A stretch of 64,000 bases of DNA from Acorus gramineus (GCA_030737835.1 CM060854.1:11651272-11715271); one strand, 5' to 3'; positions 1-11,953 are shown, counted from the first letter of the stretch. Numbers and translations: made by a program. Notes: generated by a model from the sequence alone, not told the origin.

Positions 1-370
1 CTAATAGATTCTCTAACAAATAAATTAAAATAATAAAAAAGAATATAAATTACACATTCAACAAATATCATTAAAATCATAAAAATGATAGATTTAATGC
101 ATATTTTATATAATTATTGTTATCAAAGAATGGGTATATTTTCAATTGAATTATTTTTATTATTTTTAGTGGGTTATTCTTGGATATTTATTAACATATC
201 ATATAATTTGGTGGCTCGATGTGAGTGGGATCCATTTATTTTAATCTATTTTATTTTGTTTTATTATAAAAAAATAATTGGGATTAATTAATCATCAATT
301 TATCTTATTTTATAATTGGGACCAAAGGGATTTAAATCATCAATAATTTGATTAAGTATGTGTAATAACA
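1..370. other. AT-rich stretch with no recognisable gene
   Basis: Very AT-rich sequence with short chance reading frames only. I see no splice-bounded exon, RNA gene or clear repeat end. It may be the left flank of the LINE that follows, but no target-site duplication can be matched to the LINE's poly(A) end. Confidence 0.5.
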
Positions 371-684
371 ATGATTGAAAGGGGGGTGAAAGGATTAGAT
401 AGATTTGTCGAGGAGGATTGGCAGCCCCTAGTGGTTAGGATGGAGAAGAGTCTCGCGGGCTGGAAGGGGAAGATGTTCAACTGGGGTGGAAGGCTAACAT
501 TACTCCAATTGATCCTCTCGAGTCTCCCCATCTTCTACCTTTCAGTTTTTCTAATGTCCAAAGGAATTGGGTAGCAAATTGATGCAATTCGAAGAAGGTT
601 CTTATGGCAAGGGGCTGATAGGTAGGGGAGGAAATCGACATTGGTGAATTGGAATGTTGTTTGCTGCATGAAGCGCATTGGTGG

Positions 685-715
<31 letters not shown>

Positions 716-2054
716 GGGGTTGGGAGTCACCAACCTGGAGGACCTAAATTGTGCGCTACTTTTAAAATGGTATTGGCGATGGTTGGAAAGGGTGGATGCA
801 CCATGGTTTCGATTGTTTAGAGGTAGATACACGAAGAGCTTATGCGGGCACTCGCTAGTTGCCTCTTCACGCGCCACAGCGTTGTTTAGAGGAATGTTTG
901 GGAGTGGGGAGGCCTTGGTGGAAGCGATGTCTAGGGAATTGGGTGATGGAGCTTCAATTCACTTTTGAGAGAGATGTTTGGTGCAGGTCAGAGCCGTTAC
1001 AAATCTTGTTCCCCTGCTTATATAGCACTGCTTCTTGAAGGGAGGGAGCAGCGAGGGAATTCTGGTCGACGACCGAAAACAAATGGGTGTTAAGGCTATG
1101 TCGGGGGCTATGGGATTGGGAAGCATCACAACTTGAGAATTGTTGCGGGTTGCTCCAGGAGAAGATTGTGCTGTTCGGAACTCAAGACAGGGTACTTTGG
1201 TGTCCGAGTCCACACAAAAGCTTTTTCACGAAGCTTGCATATAAGTGGTGGAGCAGATCCATTCAACCAGTTCAACTGACACAACATAAATTCAACGAAA
1301 TTTGGGTCCGAAAACCCCGCTTAAGGTGAAATGCTTCCTTTGGCTCCTCTTTCAGAAGCGACTAGTCACAAAGGCAAGGCGAGCGCTGTGGCTGCCATAT
1401 GCGGGGTGTCCGTTTGGTTGTTTTGAGGGAGAGACCGTCGACCACCTATTCGATGTGTGTCATGTCGCGACTCTTTATAGTCATATTTTGCAATGCTCAA
1501 GCCTAGATTTGGGGGTGTGTGACTGATGTTGAGACACTTTGGAGAGCGGCGTCGAGATTGGTTGCGTCCGGGCGTGCGTGTGAGCATAGTGGCTAACGAG
1601 GTGGTGTTCAAGGGATGCATGTTCTCCAATTGATAGTCCCACCGTGTGCGTGAGCATAGTCCCGACGTGTGTGTGAGCGTTGTGGCTAACGAGGTGGTGT
1701 TCAAGGGGCTCAAGTTCTACTTTGAGAACGTGTGGCACTTAAGCATCTCAGTTCATCAGAAACAACCACAGTGCAATTTAAGGGGCATCGTCTGGTTCTG
1801 GAGGAGTAACATTAGCACCATTGCGCACTGATTGTCCTCTTGTCCATCGGGCCTTTTTGAGAGCTCTCCTATTTTGGGGGCATCTTGTTTATTTGTTTCT
1901 CACATTTTGTTGTTTTTATCTTTATCTAATCCTTTTATTTTATATTATTGTTGATAGGTTTTTCTTAATGATCCGTTAATATATCATATTATTTATTATT
2001 TTTATTTTTATGCACATGGAAGGACTAGTACATCCAAAAAAAAAAAAAAAAAAA
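371..2054 (+). mobile_element. Decayed LINE (non-LTR retrotransposon), 3' part
   Basis: Remnant of the second LINE reading frame. At 371-574 the plus strand reads like the end of a plant LINE reverse transcriptase ([17 protein letters not shown], then a [12 protein letters not shown]-type stretch). At 725-850 follows the linker typical of these elements (TNLEDLNCALLLKWYWRW). At 1222-1515, split over two frames, lies a zf-RVT zinc-binding region (KCFLWLLFQKRL, later C-x3-C and H-x4-C spacing around 1408-1460). Frameshifts and stops make it inactive. An A-run at 2036-2054 is read as the poly(A) tail. A stretch of about 36 bp is duplicated at 1579-1614 and 1673-1708. The 5' two-thirds of the element is missing, as is usual for LINE insertions. 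No target duplication was identified. Confidence 0.85.
681..719. repeat. GT microsatellite followed by a G21 tract
   Basis: An alternating GT run passes directly into 21 consecutive G residues at 699-719, inside the LINE remnant. It interrupts the LINE frame. The exact G count may not be reliable because long homopolymers are prone to sequencing error. Confidence 0.9.
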
Positions 2055-2222
2055 TATAAACTTAACAATATAATTAATAATAATAAATATACCACTGTAC
2101 CTAATACCTGTACCGATATGTTTTGCATATGATATAACAAGCTTACCCTAGCATTCACCCGATCCCCATCGAACGGTTGTGATGCGAAGGACCTCATGAC
2201 GGTTTTGGAAAAGACGTCCAAC

Positions 2223-2230
2223 TATAAAAT
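2223..2230 (+). promoter_or_regulatory. TATA box of the methyltransferase gene
   Basis: TATAAAAT followed by a CT-rich stretch (CCCTCTCTTTCACCTCC), a common plant core-promoter arrangement. It lies 109 bp upstream of the first ATG of the gene, which would give a 5' leader of roughly 75-80 nt. The assignment is inferred from position and motif. Confidence 0.6.
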
Positions 2231-2331
2231 CCCTCTCTTTCACCTCCAAAGCTTCACCTCCTCCATTGTTTGCCCTTTCAAGTTTCAACATCTCTCAAAA
2301 ACAACACAAAAAAAAAAAATTCAAAATAAAA

Positions 2332-2459
2332 ATGTCGAAAGAAGAGAATCCAAAACAAGAGAAGAAGAACCTAAGGAGGAAGAAGCACATCGCCATATAC
2401 GGCAACTACAAAAACTACTATGGTTATCGAGTAATCTCTCTCTCTCTCTCTCTCTCTCG

Positions 2460-2493
<34 letters not shown>

Positions 2494-5400
2494 TTTGGGT
2501 TTCTTTGTTTTTCACTCTTAGGGTTCAAAACAGAATCTTTATTCGATTTTTTCATCTTGGTATCTCTCAAAAGTTGGTTTCAGTCGATTTTAGGGGCACC
2601 CCTTTGAAATCTCAATGGATGGTTATTCCGTCTCTTATTATTGATTGTTTTGTTGAAGAAGGAATAAGAATGATTTTGGGTTGAAGTGGACTCATGGATT
2701 CGAATAAGCTTATTCCACCTCACGTTGGAATAGCTATTCATCGTTTATTCAGGCTAATTCTGCAAACCAAACCGCACATACTGTTTTTTGTGTGTTAAAG
2801 TGGAATCGGGAATTCGAGTAAGCTTATTCCATCTCCTTCCGCAAATCAAACTGCATAGCAGCTGCTCAGTATTTGGTTTTTTGTGTTAATGAGGAATCAA
2901 CAATTTGAATAGGTTTATTCCACCTTCCCTAGGAATAGTCACCCGTTATATATTCAGGCTTATTCTGTCGAACCAAACTGCAGAGCAGGTTCTCAATGTT
3001 TGGGTTTTTTTTTTTTTCTGGTTTCAGATTGGCCAGCAAGAGAAGGAAGACCCTCGACTATCGGTTTTGAGGAGAGAGTGGTTCGAGGGGAAGGATTGCC
3101 TCGACATCGGATGCAACCAAGGCCTGCTCACCATCAGCATTGGTAGGTTATTCAGCTTTTCACTTAATTTTGTTTGATTTCTAAAAAGCTCCTTTTTTTC
3201 AACCTTTTATAGCTAAAAGCTGTTTTTGTCAGAAATTGCAATGCCTAGGGGCATTTGGAAACACGTTTTGATTAAATTTGATCTTGCAAAAACATGTTTA
3301 ACGCCACCTACGTAATAACTTTTGAAGTATATGTGAATGTCAATGCATTATTATTCGTTGTAGTGGTGAAGTCTGTTAGCTTTCTTGTTACATACTTACA
3401 TTAAATTGTATACATGGTATCTCTTGCTATTCCCATGTTCAATACATAAATTGATGGTAGTTAGTTTAGATTCCAACCAGTATAATCTTTGTATAGAAGA
3501 GAACGTAGTTAGTTTATATGGATTGATTAGGTCTTCTCTTACGCAATGATTAGTTTAATGAATGATTTCACTTTTCATTCAGATGAAGATCTATTGTGAC
3601 TGAAATGCAACAAAGTGGGTATATCTTGTGTAACTTGAGGATTACCACCATAGGAGATCCCTCGTCTCATTTTTTTAGTTCCTATCTTTTTTTTTTTTTT
3701 TAAATACCTTGAGGATTCTCATGATAAACATCTTTGACAGTGAAACATGACTATAGTTTGAAGTGCGGCTGCACGTACCGGTACGTGCGGCCACACATGC
3801 TGATGTGCGCCCCCGGGCGCACATTCCCCCCAATATGCGGCGCACGTTCGAATTCAGTCGAACGGACTTCGAACGGTAAGAGGGCGTTCGAAGTTCCGTT
3901 CGAACCGACTTCGAACGGTAAACCTACCTCTGAGTTCGGATTGTTGTTCGAACGGTAATTCGAATGGCAACATACCATTCGAAAGCCGTTCGAACGCAAT
4001 TCAAACATTCTCTGGACGTTCAAATTCAGTTTGAACGGGGTTCAAACGGTTGCCTTACTCTATGTGCAACCACATGTTCGGTACATGCGGCCGCATATGC
4101 CATGTGCGGATGTGCGGGCGGTCCGCACATGGTTTTGAACTATGAACATGACACCGGTCCTAATTACCTTAATGTGGTGTGCCTTCCATTCCCACATGCA
4201 ACTATTAATAGCTTGTGATCTATTCTTATGTTCCGAGTTATTTTGCCTTCTAAAAGAATCTTATGAATTTTATTGCTATGCTTTATTTGCAGCAAAGAAG
4301 TTTAATTGCAGACATATTCTTGGAATAGATATTGATGCAGGTGAGCTCTAAAGATGAGTCCCTCTTTTAATCTTTTAAAATTTCATGCTTTAAGTTATAT
4401 CTTACATTGAGGAAATTTCCCATATTATTTTGTACAATCAACACTTGTCTAATCAATTTGAATAAATTTCACTATCTTCTCTTACTGTTCTGCATAATGA
4501 TGTATCTCAGATTACGATGCTACACCTTTCCTGAATGATCACACTTTTACAATACCTCCGTGCACAAGTTCCTTATATCATGAATCTTAATGGGAGCTTA
4601 TAAATTAAAAAAATATAAACAAATTAAGCAGATACATTGATCACGCGGGGATGTTTGTTGGATTGAAGTTAGCTTCTACTGTATCTGCTACAGCAATATA
4701 CCTGCACTTTTATTTTTTAGTTACTGAATGCTTTTGACAAGTGTTATCTGTGTTTTCCAGGTTTAATTGAGAATGCAGATTGGAACCTAAAAAGAATAGC
4801 TAAAATGGACCGTAATAGTGGCACATTACCAAAACCACCCGAGTCAGAGCATGAGGTTTCTGTATCTGTAGGTGAAGAAAGAGCGGGTATTGTGAAAGAA
4901 TCATCCCCATTGGAAGGAAATCTACTAGAGAGAGTTTCTTTCCGGAAACAAAATTTTGTTGACAAGTTGCAGTGGCTCACAGAGAAGTATGACACGGTTG
5001 TCTGGTAAGCTGGTTTTCATATTATACTTCCATATATTGTTACTAGACTCATGCTGTTTGTTGTAGATATCTTCTGTTGATTCATCACATTGATTGTTAT
5101 GTAAATAATGTTCCAGATTTTAGGAAGAAATTTTATGAAAATTTCTTTGCGCATTAGCTCTTGAATCTGCCTCATTGGGTGTGGTCTTGCGAGCATGAAC
5201 ACCTTAATGAGTGTGCCATCTCAGTATCAAATGCAGGGCATGACATGACACGTGTTGGACATGTGTCAAACACGTCTCATACATGTCAAAGATTCAAAAT
5301 AAATTTCTGAATTTTGAACATGCATTGGATGCGAAATGAACATAACGTAAATACATGACACTTATGCGGGACAATGTTGACTTTTATCTTAATAAGTATT

Positions 5401-7697
5401 GTAAGGTTTATGTTCACGTGAAGCCGGATGATGTTAAAATATGAATTGAGTTGATATTTGACATTTATCAACTTTTTATTGTTTATGGATGTGCGCTTAT
5501 TTTTTTTTTCAAATAATCATGATATAACAATTTTTATATCTTAATTAACGTGTCTTTTCATGTCTGTGTCATAGTTTTTCAATATTTTTCTGCCACCTGT
5601 GTCATGACACGTCACATGTTGGACACGTCCAAGATTCAAAAATAATTTTTTGAATTTGGAACACGCATTGGATGCGTTATGGATACATCATAAACACACG
5701 ACACTTATGCAAGACAACGTTGTAAATTTTATCTTAATAACTATCGTAATGTTTATGTTCACATGAAACCAATAGTGTTTAAATCTTTATTGAGTGGATA
5801 TTTGACACACCGTTCTAGGTATGCTAACTTTTTATTGTTTTGCACTCTTTTTTTTTTCTTTCAAATAATCATTATGTAACAAGTATCTATTTCTTTATTA
5901 AAATGTCTTCTCCTGTCTGTGTCCTAGTTTTATATATTTTTCATGCCACTGTGTCCGTATAATGTCTGTGGTTCTCGCTTCCTACTAATCGTATTATTTT
6001 TCACCAATTTTGCAGTTTCAGTGTGACAAAATGGATCCATCTTAACTGGGGCGATGATGGATTAATTATGTTATTTACAAATATTTGGAGAGTTTTGCGA
6101 CCGGTATTTGTTTATTTATCAAGAGATATAATATTGTGAATGAAGAAATTACAACCTCAGAAAAGCTTTCTGATTGACTTTATTTTCCCCCTCTTTTGCA
6201 CTTATTTTATCTTTTCTGGCCAGGGTGGCATTCTTGTCTTAGAACCTCAACCATGGAAGTCATATCAAAAGAATCATCAGGTGTCTGAGGTATTGGATTC
6301 ATTCCTTTTTAAGTGGACATGTTGTTTGACTTTCAAGTTTGTAGTGACTTATAGATTTGCCAATCTTGTTTGTGCAGTGTTATATCCACATGTCAGATTC
6401 ATTCTACTTAAATGTGTTTACTATATCCTGGATGTGCACAATCTTAATATGCTATGTTCATTCTATGTAATATATGTTATTATGTCCTGTTCATCTCATA
6501 CGATCTTGGTTTATTCACCCTAAAAGTTAATAGTAAGTTGGCCTTTTAGCGAAACATGCAACCTTGTTCATGATTGTTCCAAAAGAGGGCAAGTAGTAGT
6601 TCAAGATTATTTATTGGACCAGGTGGGTGGGTTTTTCCTCTAAGAGTGACGTGATGCTCACTGTTCACTTGGGTGGATATACTGGTTATGCTTATGCAGT
6701 GTTGTTTTATTATATAGCATTCATATTTGTTCTCTCCAAAATGGGATTTTCTGCATGAAACTAAATACAACATAGATTTTTTTTGTAGTTCTCATTTCTA
6801 AGTGTAGCATGAGTCGACACATCTGCCATCAATGCATGAATTAGTGACCATTCTTTTTTTGGACAAAGGATTGGAACATTCATATAGTGAAATGATGTCT
6901 CTCGAACAAATGGAGACGAGGGATCTCCTTTACAAGAGGAACGAATAAAGGGAAAAAAAAACTCTGAGAAGGATGTCTAAATAGTGATCCCATTGATGAA
7001 ACCCTGAAAACCAAAACTGAAAGAAAACTGTGTCCCTCTCCAACTTGTTCCCATAATAGAATTCGTGGACTCTTCACCAAGGAGAACCTTGATTCAATTC
7101 CGAAGAAGAGATATGGTAACTGTCCAAAATTTTCAGTATGTAAAAATGCCTGCAGAATTTCAGTTTTTGTATTCAGTGATAACCAGTGAGAGATTGTTCA
7201 ACCTGTGTCAATGCATGAAGATAGCGTTACATGTGTATATACTGATGTTTTGCTCGAGTCATGGTACGTCATTTTTTATGGAATGGGAGTTGGTCGTATT
7301 TTGCTCATTTTAGTTTGTTCTCATCTTTACGGCTTGTAATTCAGAGCTCTTCTGAACTATTTTACATCTCCGGCATGCCATTATGAATGCTTGAAAATTG
7401 AAGTTTCCAACTCGATGACTTGCTTGCCTGAATTGCTGTTGCCGATCATTTGCAGACTGCGACTTATAACTTCCACAACATTCTGTTTCCTCCAGACCAC
7501 TTTCAGGATATACTTTTAGACAAGGTAAAACTTTGCTCTAGTGGATGAGATGCACTAAATAAACTCTTATCTCCTGCTGTGGATTTGATCATTGAAACTG
7601 GTGACAGATCGGGTTTAGGACAGTGGAGAACATCACAAATGCTTTACCTGGAAGTGTCGTTGGATTTGACAGGCCAATCTTTGCATACCACAAGTGA
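2332..7697 (+). CDS. Bin3/MePCE-type RNA methyltransferase, eight exons, 272 aa
   Basis: Predicted S-adenosylmethionine-dependent methyltransferase of the Bin3 family, whose animal member MePCE puts a methyl cap on the gamma-phosphate of 7SK RNA. The plant substrate is not known from this sequence. Exons: 2332-2430, 3028-3142, 4293-4340, 4761-5004, 6016-6103, 6224-6289, 7456-7524, 7608-7697. All introns are GT-AG, phases agree, and the 819 coding bases give 272 codons plus TGA with no break. Residues 23-33 give the family signature YGNYKNYYGYR. Residues 58-65 give motif I (LDIGCNQG). D84 lies in GIDID and probably binds the SAM ribose. Residues 170-180 read FSVTKWIHLNW and 198-209 read PGGILVLEPQPW, both hallmarks of the family. 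The C-terminal part (GFDRPIFAYHK) also fits. Residues 106-155 are a low-complexity insert. The start is the first in-frame ATG after the TATA box. It is similar in architecture to the Arabidopsis gene At5g51130, from memory. This is the only intact host gene seen here. Confidence 0.93.
2435..2492. repeat. Compound microsatellite (TC)n-(TA)n-(TG)n
   Basis: Immediately downstream of the first splice donor of the methyltransferase gene: a TC run to 2458, a TA run at 2461-2472, then a TG run to 2492. It starts five bases into intron 1 and would make a length-polymorphic marker. An effect on splicing is possible but not shown. Confidence 0.95.
2690..3000. repeat. Three degenerate tandem units in intron 1
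   Basis: Units beginning near 2690, 2800 and 2890 each contain a GAATAAGCTTATTCCA-like core followed by a CAAACCAAACTGCA-like segment and a TTTTTTGTGTTAA-like segment. They are roughly 85-115 bp long and clearly diverged. The last unit ends close to the intron 1 acceptor at 3027. Confidence 0.6.
3752..4142. mobile_element. Miniature transposon (Mutator-like) in intron 2
   Basis: A 391-bp GC-rich block inside an AT-rich intron. Its ends are inverted (TATAGTTTGAAGTGCGG at the left; the right end read in reverse starts TAGTTCAAAACCATGTGCGG). It is flanked by TGAAACATGAC at 3741-3751 and TGAACATGAC at 4143-4152, a near-perfect 9-11 bp target duplication. That length fits Mutator-type elements. 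The interior has many copies of a TTCGAACGG-like motif in both orientations and many CpGs. No coding capacity. The element would be removed with the intron. Confidence 0.65.
5235..5965. repeat. Tandem duplication of about 363 bp in intron 4
   Basis: Copy 1 (about 5235-5597) and copy 2 (about 5598-5965) align along their length: TCATGACACG near the start, GCATTGGATGCG, TTTATGTTCACRTGAA, a TTTTTATTGTTT segment and a CTGTGTC-AGTTTT end. The copies differ by many substitutions and small indels, so the duplication is old. It accounts for most of intron 4. Confidence 0.75.
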
Positions 7698-8534
7698 TTC
7701 CCTCGCCAAAGAGGCATGTTTTTTCTGCTCCTCGCGGTTAATGTTTTCTCTTCTGCAGTTTTGTTTTACATACGCAGCCACATCACGTTTGTTTTGCAGT
7801 TCTTTTTTTTGGTTTTAATGGTGACATTCGCATGAAGATTTTGAAGTTCAGTTGATATGTATAGATCATATCTCGAGGTGGGCGAAATCCTTGAACCTTT
7901 GTGAGTTTTTTTTTGTGAGTTATACCAGTCATAGAGCATTTACTGTATGATTTTATTCCTCCAGATAATGAAATTCAGTTTTGCAAAATTAGGAAAACCC
8001 AAGAACAGGATTTAGAACGTCCTTTTTTTCTGTCAATTTTAATACTATTACATTGTATGCCATGGAAAAGTAATTGTGTTACTTTCAATGTTAATGAAGA
8101 AAGAACAAATTTTAATTAAAGATTGAAGCAATGATTTTTAGATCTCATTGTTGTCTTGGTGCCCTATTAAGCTAGATTGTGTAGTTTTTATTAGAGATTT
8201 GTTTTTCATCATCACTTGTAGTGATGAAATGGGCTTGATAATGGAGTTGTTAGTCATTCACAGCGGGCATTGATATAATAGTCGTTCTTATAGTCCTAAC
8301 TCAGTACATGAATTTTTTGATAGTGCATGTATTGTACTATGTGAGCATGTAATCTACCAAGGAAAATGTAAAAGAAACATCCAGTCAATAATATCTTCTT
8401 TTTTTTTTTTAAGTGTAACCGGGAAAAGTAATTGCATGAATGAGCTAGTATAATTTTTTCAAACCAAGCTTTTAAAAAATGAAATTTTTTTGTACATCAT
8501 ATACTATGATTATGTCTCGTACGCTATGATAGTG

Positions 8535-8577
<43 letters not shown>

Positions 8578-8690
8578 ATAAAAATGCATAGGTAGTATTA
8601 TTCAAACTCAAAAAAATACAAAATAAGGATGGGTTTCATGTAATTGTGGGTTGGATTTGTGGACCGGATTGTTGTTGTGCCCGTTTATAA
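7698..8690. other. 3' flank of the methyltransferase gene
   Basis: AT-rich sequence after the stop codon, presumably the 3' UTR and downstream DNA. No single polyadenylation site can be fixed. The part from about 7740 to 8460 recurs at 28362-29440, interrupted there by a hAT-type element. No further reading frame of interest is seen. Confidence 0.55.
8536..8580. repeat. (TA)n microsatellite
   Basis: Alternating TA run with one interruption, 170 bp upstream of the Tat 5' LTR. A second, longer TA run occurs at about 30323-30364 in a related sequence context. Confidence 0.95.
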
Positions 8691-8749
8691 ATTGAGTGTT
8701 GCCACACTCAGTTTTGTTTTCAGTTCAAAACACAGTCCTATATATCTTT

Positions 8750-9554
8750 TGTAAGTGATCGAATTAGTTAATGTCAAATAAGCACAAGGGCTAGACTAGG
8801 AGCAGCCCTTTGTTGGTAGAAACGTGGGCCAGAGGAAGGAGAGCCCATGGGCCTGAGATTTCACTAATAGCTCGGATAATCCCACCTTCCTTCGAAGGTC
8901 GGGCAGATGATTAAGCCCAACCTTCAAAAGGCAACCATATGCTGATTAGTCTCAGGACGGGAGTCAAACATTGTTCAACCTTAAGATTAAGCCGATCAGA
9001 GGGCAGTGCCCGAGTAAAAGGTTGGTCGGCCATAGGACCCTCCTCTACAGAAGAACGGTTAGTAAAGGAAATATTCACTGACACTGGAAAAGGACAGGTC
9101 GTCAGAAGAACGGTTATAGTATGATGATGATCCTTAGGAGCCACACGTCCAAGGATCCTGAAGCCACGTGGAGATTCCATATCGTGATATGATCACCCTG
9201 TAAGGCCAAACTCGGCATTCCCTTATGGGGTATAAAAAGGTCCTTCTCGAGGTATGCAAACACTGACTCTCTCTCCTATCAAGACTCAAGAACTCTAAGT
9301 TCTTCTTCTTCCCTAGATGAAGAGATTACTGACTTGAGCGTCGGAGGGGCGTTAACCAGTACCACACTTGTGTGAGTTTCAGGTACCCAAAGCCGAAGGG
9401 AAAGGAAGGAGGAGGCAGACGATCAAGAAGATTGCATGCGGTGGTGAACTGACGTGAAGAGAAGGACCAGTTCACGCCATCTCAGGTCTACATCCAAAGC
9501 CTGGATCAGCTAAGATCCGACTCAAGAGGGGAGAGCTAGACTTCATCCCCCACA
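8750..9554 (+). repeat. 5' LTR of the Tat element (805 bp)
   Basis: TG...CA terminal repeat matching 24869-25669 over its full length. The largest differences lie next to the TATA box: the 3' copy has extra bases after TATAAAAG, and the 5' copy has extra bases after CTCGAGGTATG. The LTR contains the promoter and, presumably, the transcript start shared by gag and pol. Confidence 0.95.
9231..9238 (+). promoter_or_regulatory. LTR TATA box
   Basis: TATAAAAA follows CTTATGGGG and precedes a CT-rich stretch. The matching TATAAAAG is at 25347-25354 in the 3' LTR. This is the likely RNA polymerase II promoter of the retrotransposon. Confidence 0.7.
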
Positions 9555-9557
9555 AAT

Positions 9558-9574
9558 TGGCGCCGTCTGTGGGA
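9558..9574 (+). promoter_or_regulatory. Primer-binding site
   Basis: TGGCGCCGTCTGTGGGA begins three bases after the 5' LTR. It matches the form of primer sites common in plant Ty3/gypsy elements and would pair with a tRNA ending in ACGGCGCCA, such as tRNA-Asp. Only the first nine bases clearly fit that tRNA, so the primer identity is tentative. Confidence 0.8.
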
Positions 9575-9611
9575 CCGAGCAAAAAGCCGTCCTAAACTTC
9601 GACTTAAGAAG

Positions 9612-11380
9612 ATGGTGTTGACAAGGACTCAATCGACGGTTCACGAGCAAGGTGGAGAAGAAGAGCGCGTGACGCCCAACGATCCACCCCGCTGAAGGGC
9701 AAGGAGACAATCGATGGATTCACTTCACAAAACCCAACCTCGGAGGCGGGCTGCGACTTCGCTAAGGAGCTCAAAGTGATGAATCAACGGTACCACCACC
9801 TGGAGAGCTTGATGGAGGAATTCTTGAAGCGAAAGGAGGTCATGCCACCACCACCTCCCCCTGAAGCACGAAACCAGCAAAACCCGATGAGGGAGGGAGT
9901 CGAATCATGAGATCGCGATCGCCAAAGCCGGCAAGCAAATGGGAGGAGCCATGAATCGGTGTACTCCGGCGGAGGTCACAAGCAACAGGACGACGAACCA
10001 GATCCCCCAGACTTTCCCGCCGCGGAGAATCAGGCCAGGCACGAAAAAAAGGAGTGCCATGACTACTCCCCGTGTCGGGAACAGCGGGACAAGCATGCCA
10101 CTTCTCATCATCAGGCACGACAAGGACAGTTCTGAAGTCCTAGTAAATACTCGGCATCGGACGACGATTACGAGGAGGACCGTCCTGAACGGACAAAGCG
10201 AACCTATAGAAGTGAAATGACGAACACCCGCGATCGAGAGTTCATTTCCAGAGCGCTGAGGGGATTCGAGTCCCCTTTCGTACAACATATCTTGCACAGC
10301 ACCCCACTCAAGAAGTTTGTCCAACCCAAGTTTAGATTATACAATGGGACCACTGACCCATTCGATCATGTGCTGGGTTTTCGACATGCAATGGCCTTGT
10401 ACGAGCAATATGACGAGCTCATGTGCAGGATGTTTCATTCAAGCCTGGAAGGAGAAGCACTCAGCTGGTTCCATCAGCTTCCCAGAGGATCAATCCGGTG
10501 TTTTGAAGAACTCGGCACCTTGTTCGCCGAGCACTTCATATGCAGCAGAAAACAGAGGAAGGATCTTAGTGACCTCATGAAGGTTCACATGGAACCTAGA
10601 GAGTCAATTCGGTGCTATGTGGACCGCTTCCGTCTCCTCATGTTCGAGGTCGACCGATGCGATCCGAATGCGGCCATCATGGCATTCAGGAACGGGTTAC
10701 ACCCAAAGCACAAACTGCGAAACTCTCTGGTGTAGAAGGTCCCAGAATCGCTAAGGGGGTTGATGTGTCGCGCAGAGAAATACGCGAAGGTCGAAGACGA
10801 GGCCGTCCCTTCCCGACCACAGGCAGTCGTGGCAGTCTCCAAGAACCCCCCGACAAAGGAAGACAAGGGACAAAGACCGCGAGCTGACACCAAGGGCAAC
10901 CCGACGACCAACAAAGTCAGAGAGCGCCCATACACCAAGTTCACCCTGCCTCTTGTTCAAATCTTGGAAAGGATAAAAAGCACCCCATTCTTCCAATGGG
11001 CACCCTCGATGAAGAGCGATCTTGCCACTCGGGATAAGGGTCTCAAGTGTGACTATCACAAGGACTATGGGCATCAGACAGAAAGCTGTCGAACACTCAA
11101 AGGATTCATGGAGACATTGGTCCGAAAAGGGAAGCTCAGGGAATTTATAGACGCTGAGGAGGAAAGGAAACCCGAAAAGCACGTGGTCGCCGTTGCCCCT
11201 TCACACGCGGCCGGGGTTATAGGCATGATCTATGGAGGACTACCAATCTTGAGAGACCCTAAGTCAGTCCAACGGGCTGTGAAAAGGGGGGCGGATCATA
11301 TGGAGGTCTTGCAGATCAACCATGAAGCCCGACTCATCCCCAAAAGGCCAAAGGTGGAAGATCCCGGGCTCATATCCTTC
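9612..11380 (+). pseudogene. Tat gag polyprotein, broken
   Basis: Encodes the capsid-like protein that packages retrotransposon RNA. A start-like segment at 9612 (MVLTRTQS) is in a different frame from the rest, which runs in one frame from about 9779 with stops at 9906-9908 and 10133 and a TAG at 10733-10735. Residues read from 10217 show the retrotransposon gag core: P-x4-Y-x-G-x2-DP at about residues 37-48, then F-x-SL-x-G-x-A-x-SWF at 73-85. A zinc-knuckle-like motif, CDYHKDYGHQTESC, lies at 11048-11089. The frame continues into protease without a stop, so gag and pol were probably one polyprotein. Not functional as it stands. Confidence 0.88.
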
Positions 11381-11399
11381 TCCGACGATGATTTATCCA

Positions 11400-11893
11400 A
11401 TGTGTCCACACCTCACAGTGACGCTCTGGTCATCACCCTGCGAATTGCGAACTACGATGTTAAACGGATACTGGTCGATACGGGAAGCTCGGCTGACATC
11501 CTATTCATGCAGCCTTATCTCAAGATGGGCCTAAAGCCCTCTAACCTCAAGCCAATGCGGGACCCACTGATCGCATTCAATGGGAGCCAGGCAGTTCCGA
11601 CAGGACTGATAACTTTGCCTGTGCGGGCAGGTGAAGAGACTGTCTTGACAGAATTCACTGTCATGGACCTCCCTTCCCCCTACAATGCCATTATGGGCCA
11701 CCCTTGGCAGGGGCCAATGAAGGCCATACCGTCAACATACCATCAAAAGTTGCGCTTCTCGATTTCGCGTGAAATCATGGAGATACGAGGCGATCAATCC
11801 GTCGCAAGGAGGTGCTATGCCATCGCTACCTCTGGTAAGGCTAAGGCCGAAGAGCCGCCCCAGAGTGTGGACGACATACATCCCAAAAGATAG
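11400..11893 (+). pseudogene. Retropepsin-type aspartic protease domain
   Basis: The protease cleaves the gag-pol precursor. The catalytic motif LVDTGSSADILF is at about 11470-11505 and the downstream part (FTVMDLPSPYNAIMGHPW) at 11661-11710 matches plant gypsy proteases. The domain itself is uninterrupted and in frame with gag. A TAG at 11891-11893 and a second stop a few codons later separate it from reverse transcriptase in the same frame. Confidence 0.88.
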
Positions 11894-11953
11894 CAATTAC
11901 TGAAGGATCGGGTGAAAGCCGATGAGGCCTGACCTGGTCCAGCTCAGCGGGTA

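Noticed and set aside
2321-2515. Minus-strand frame with HTHTHT, IYIYI and ERERER runs
   Set aside because: It is a translation of the compound microsatellite and of the antisense of exon 1.
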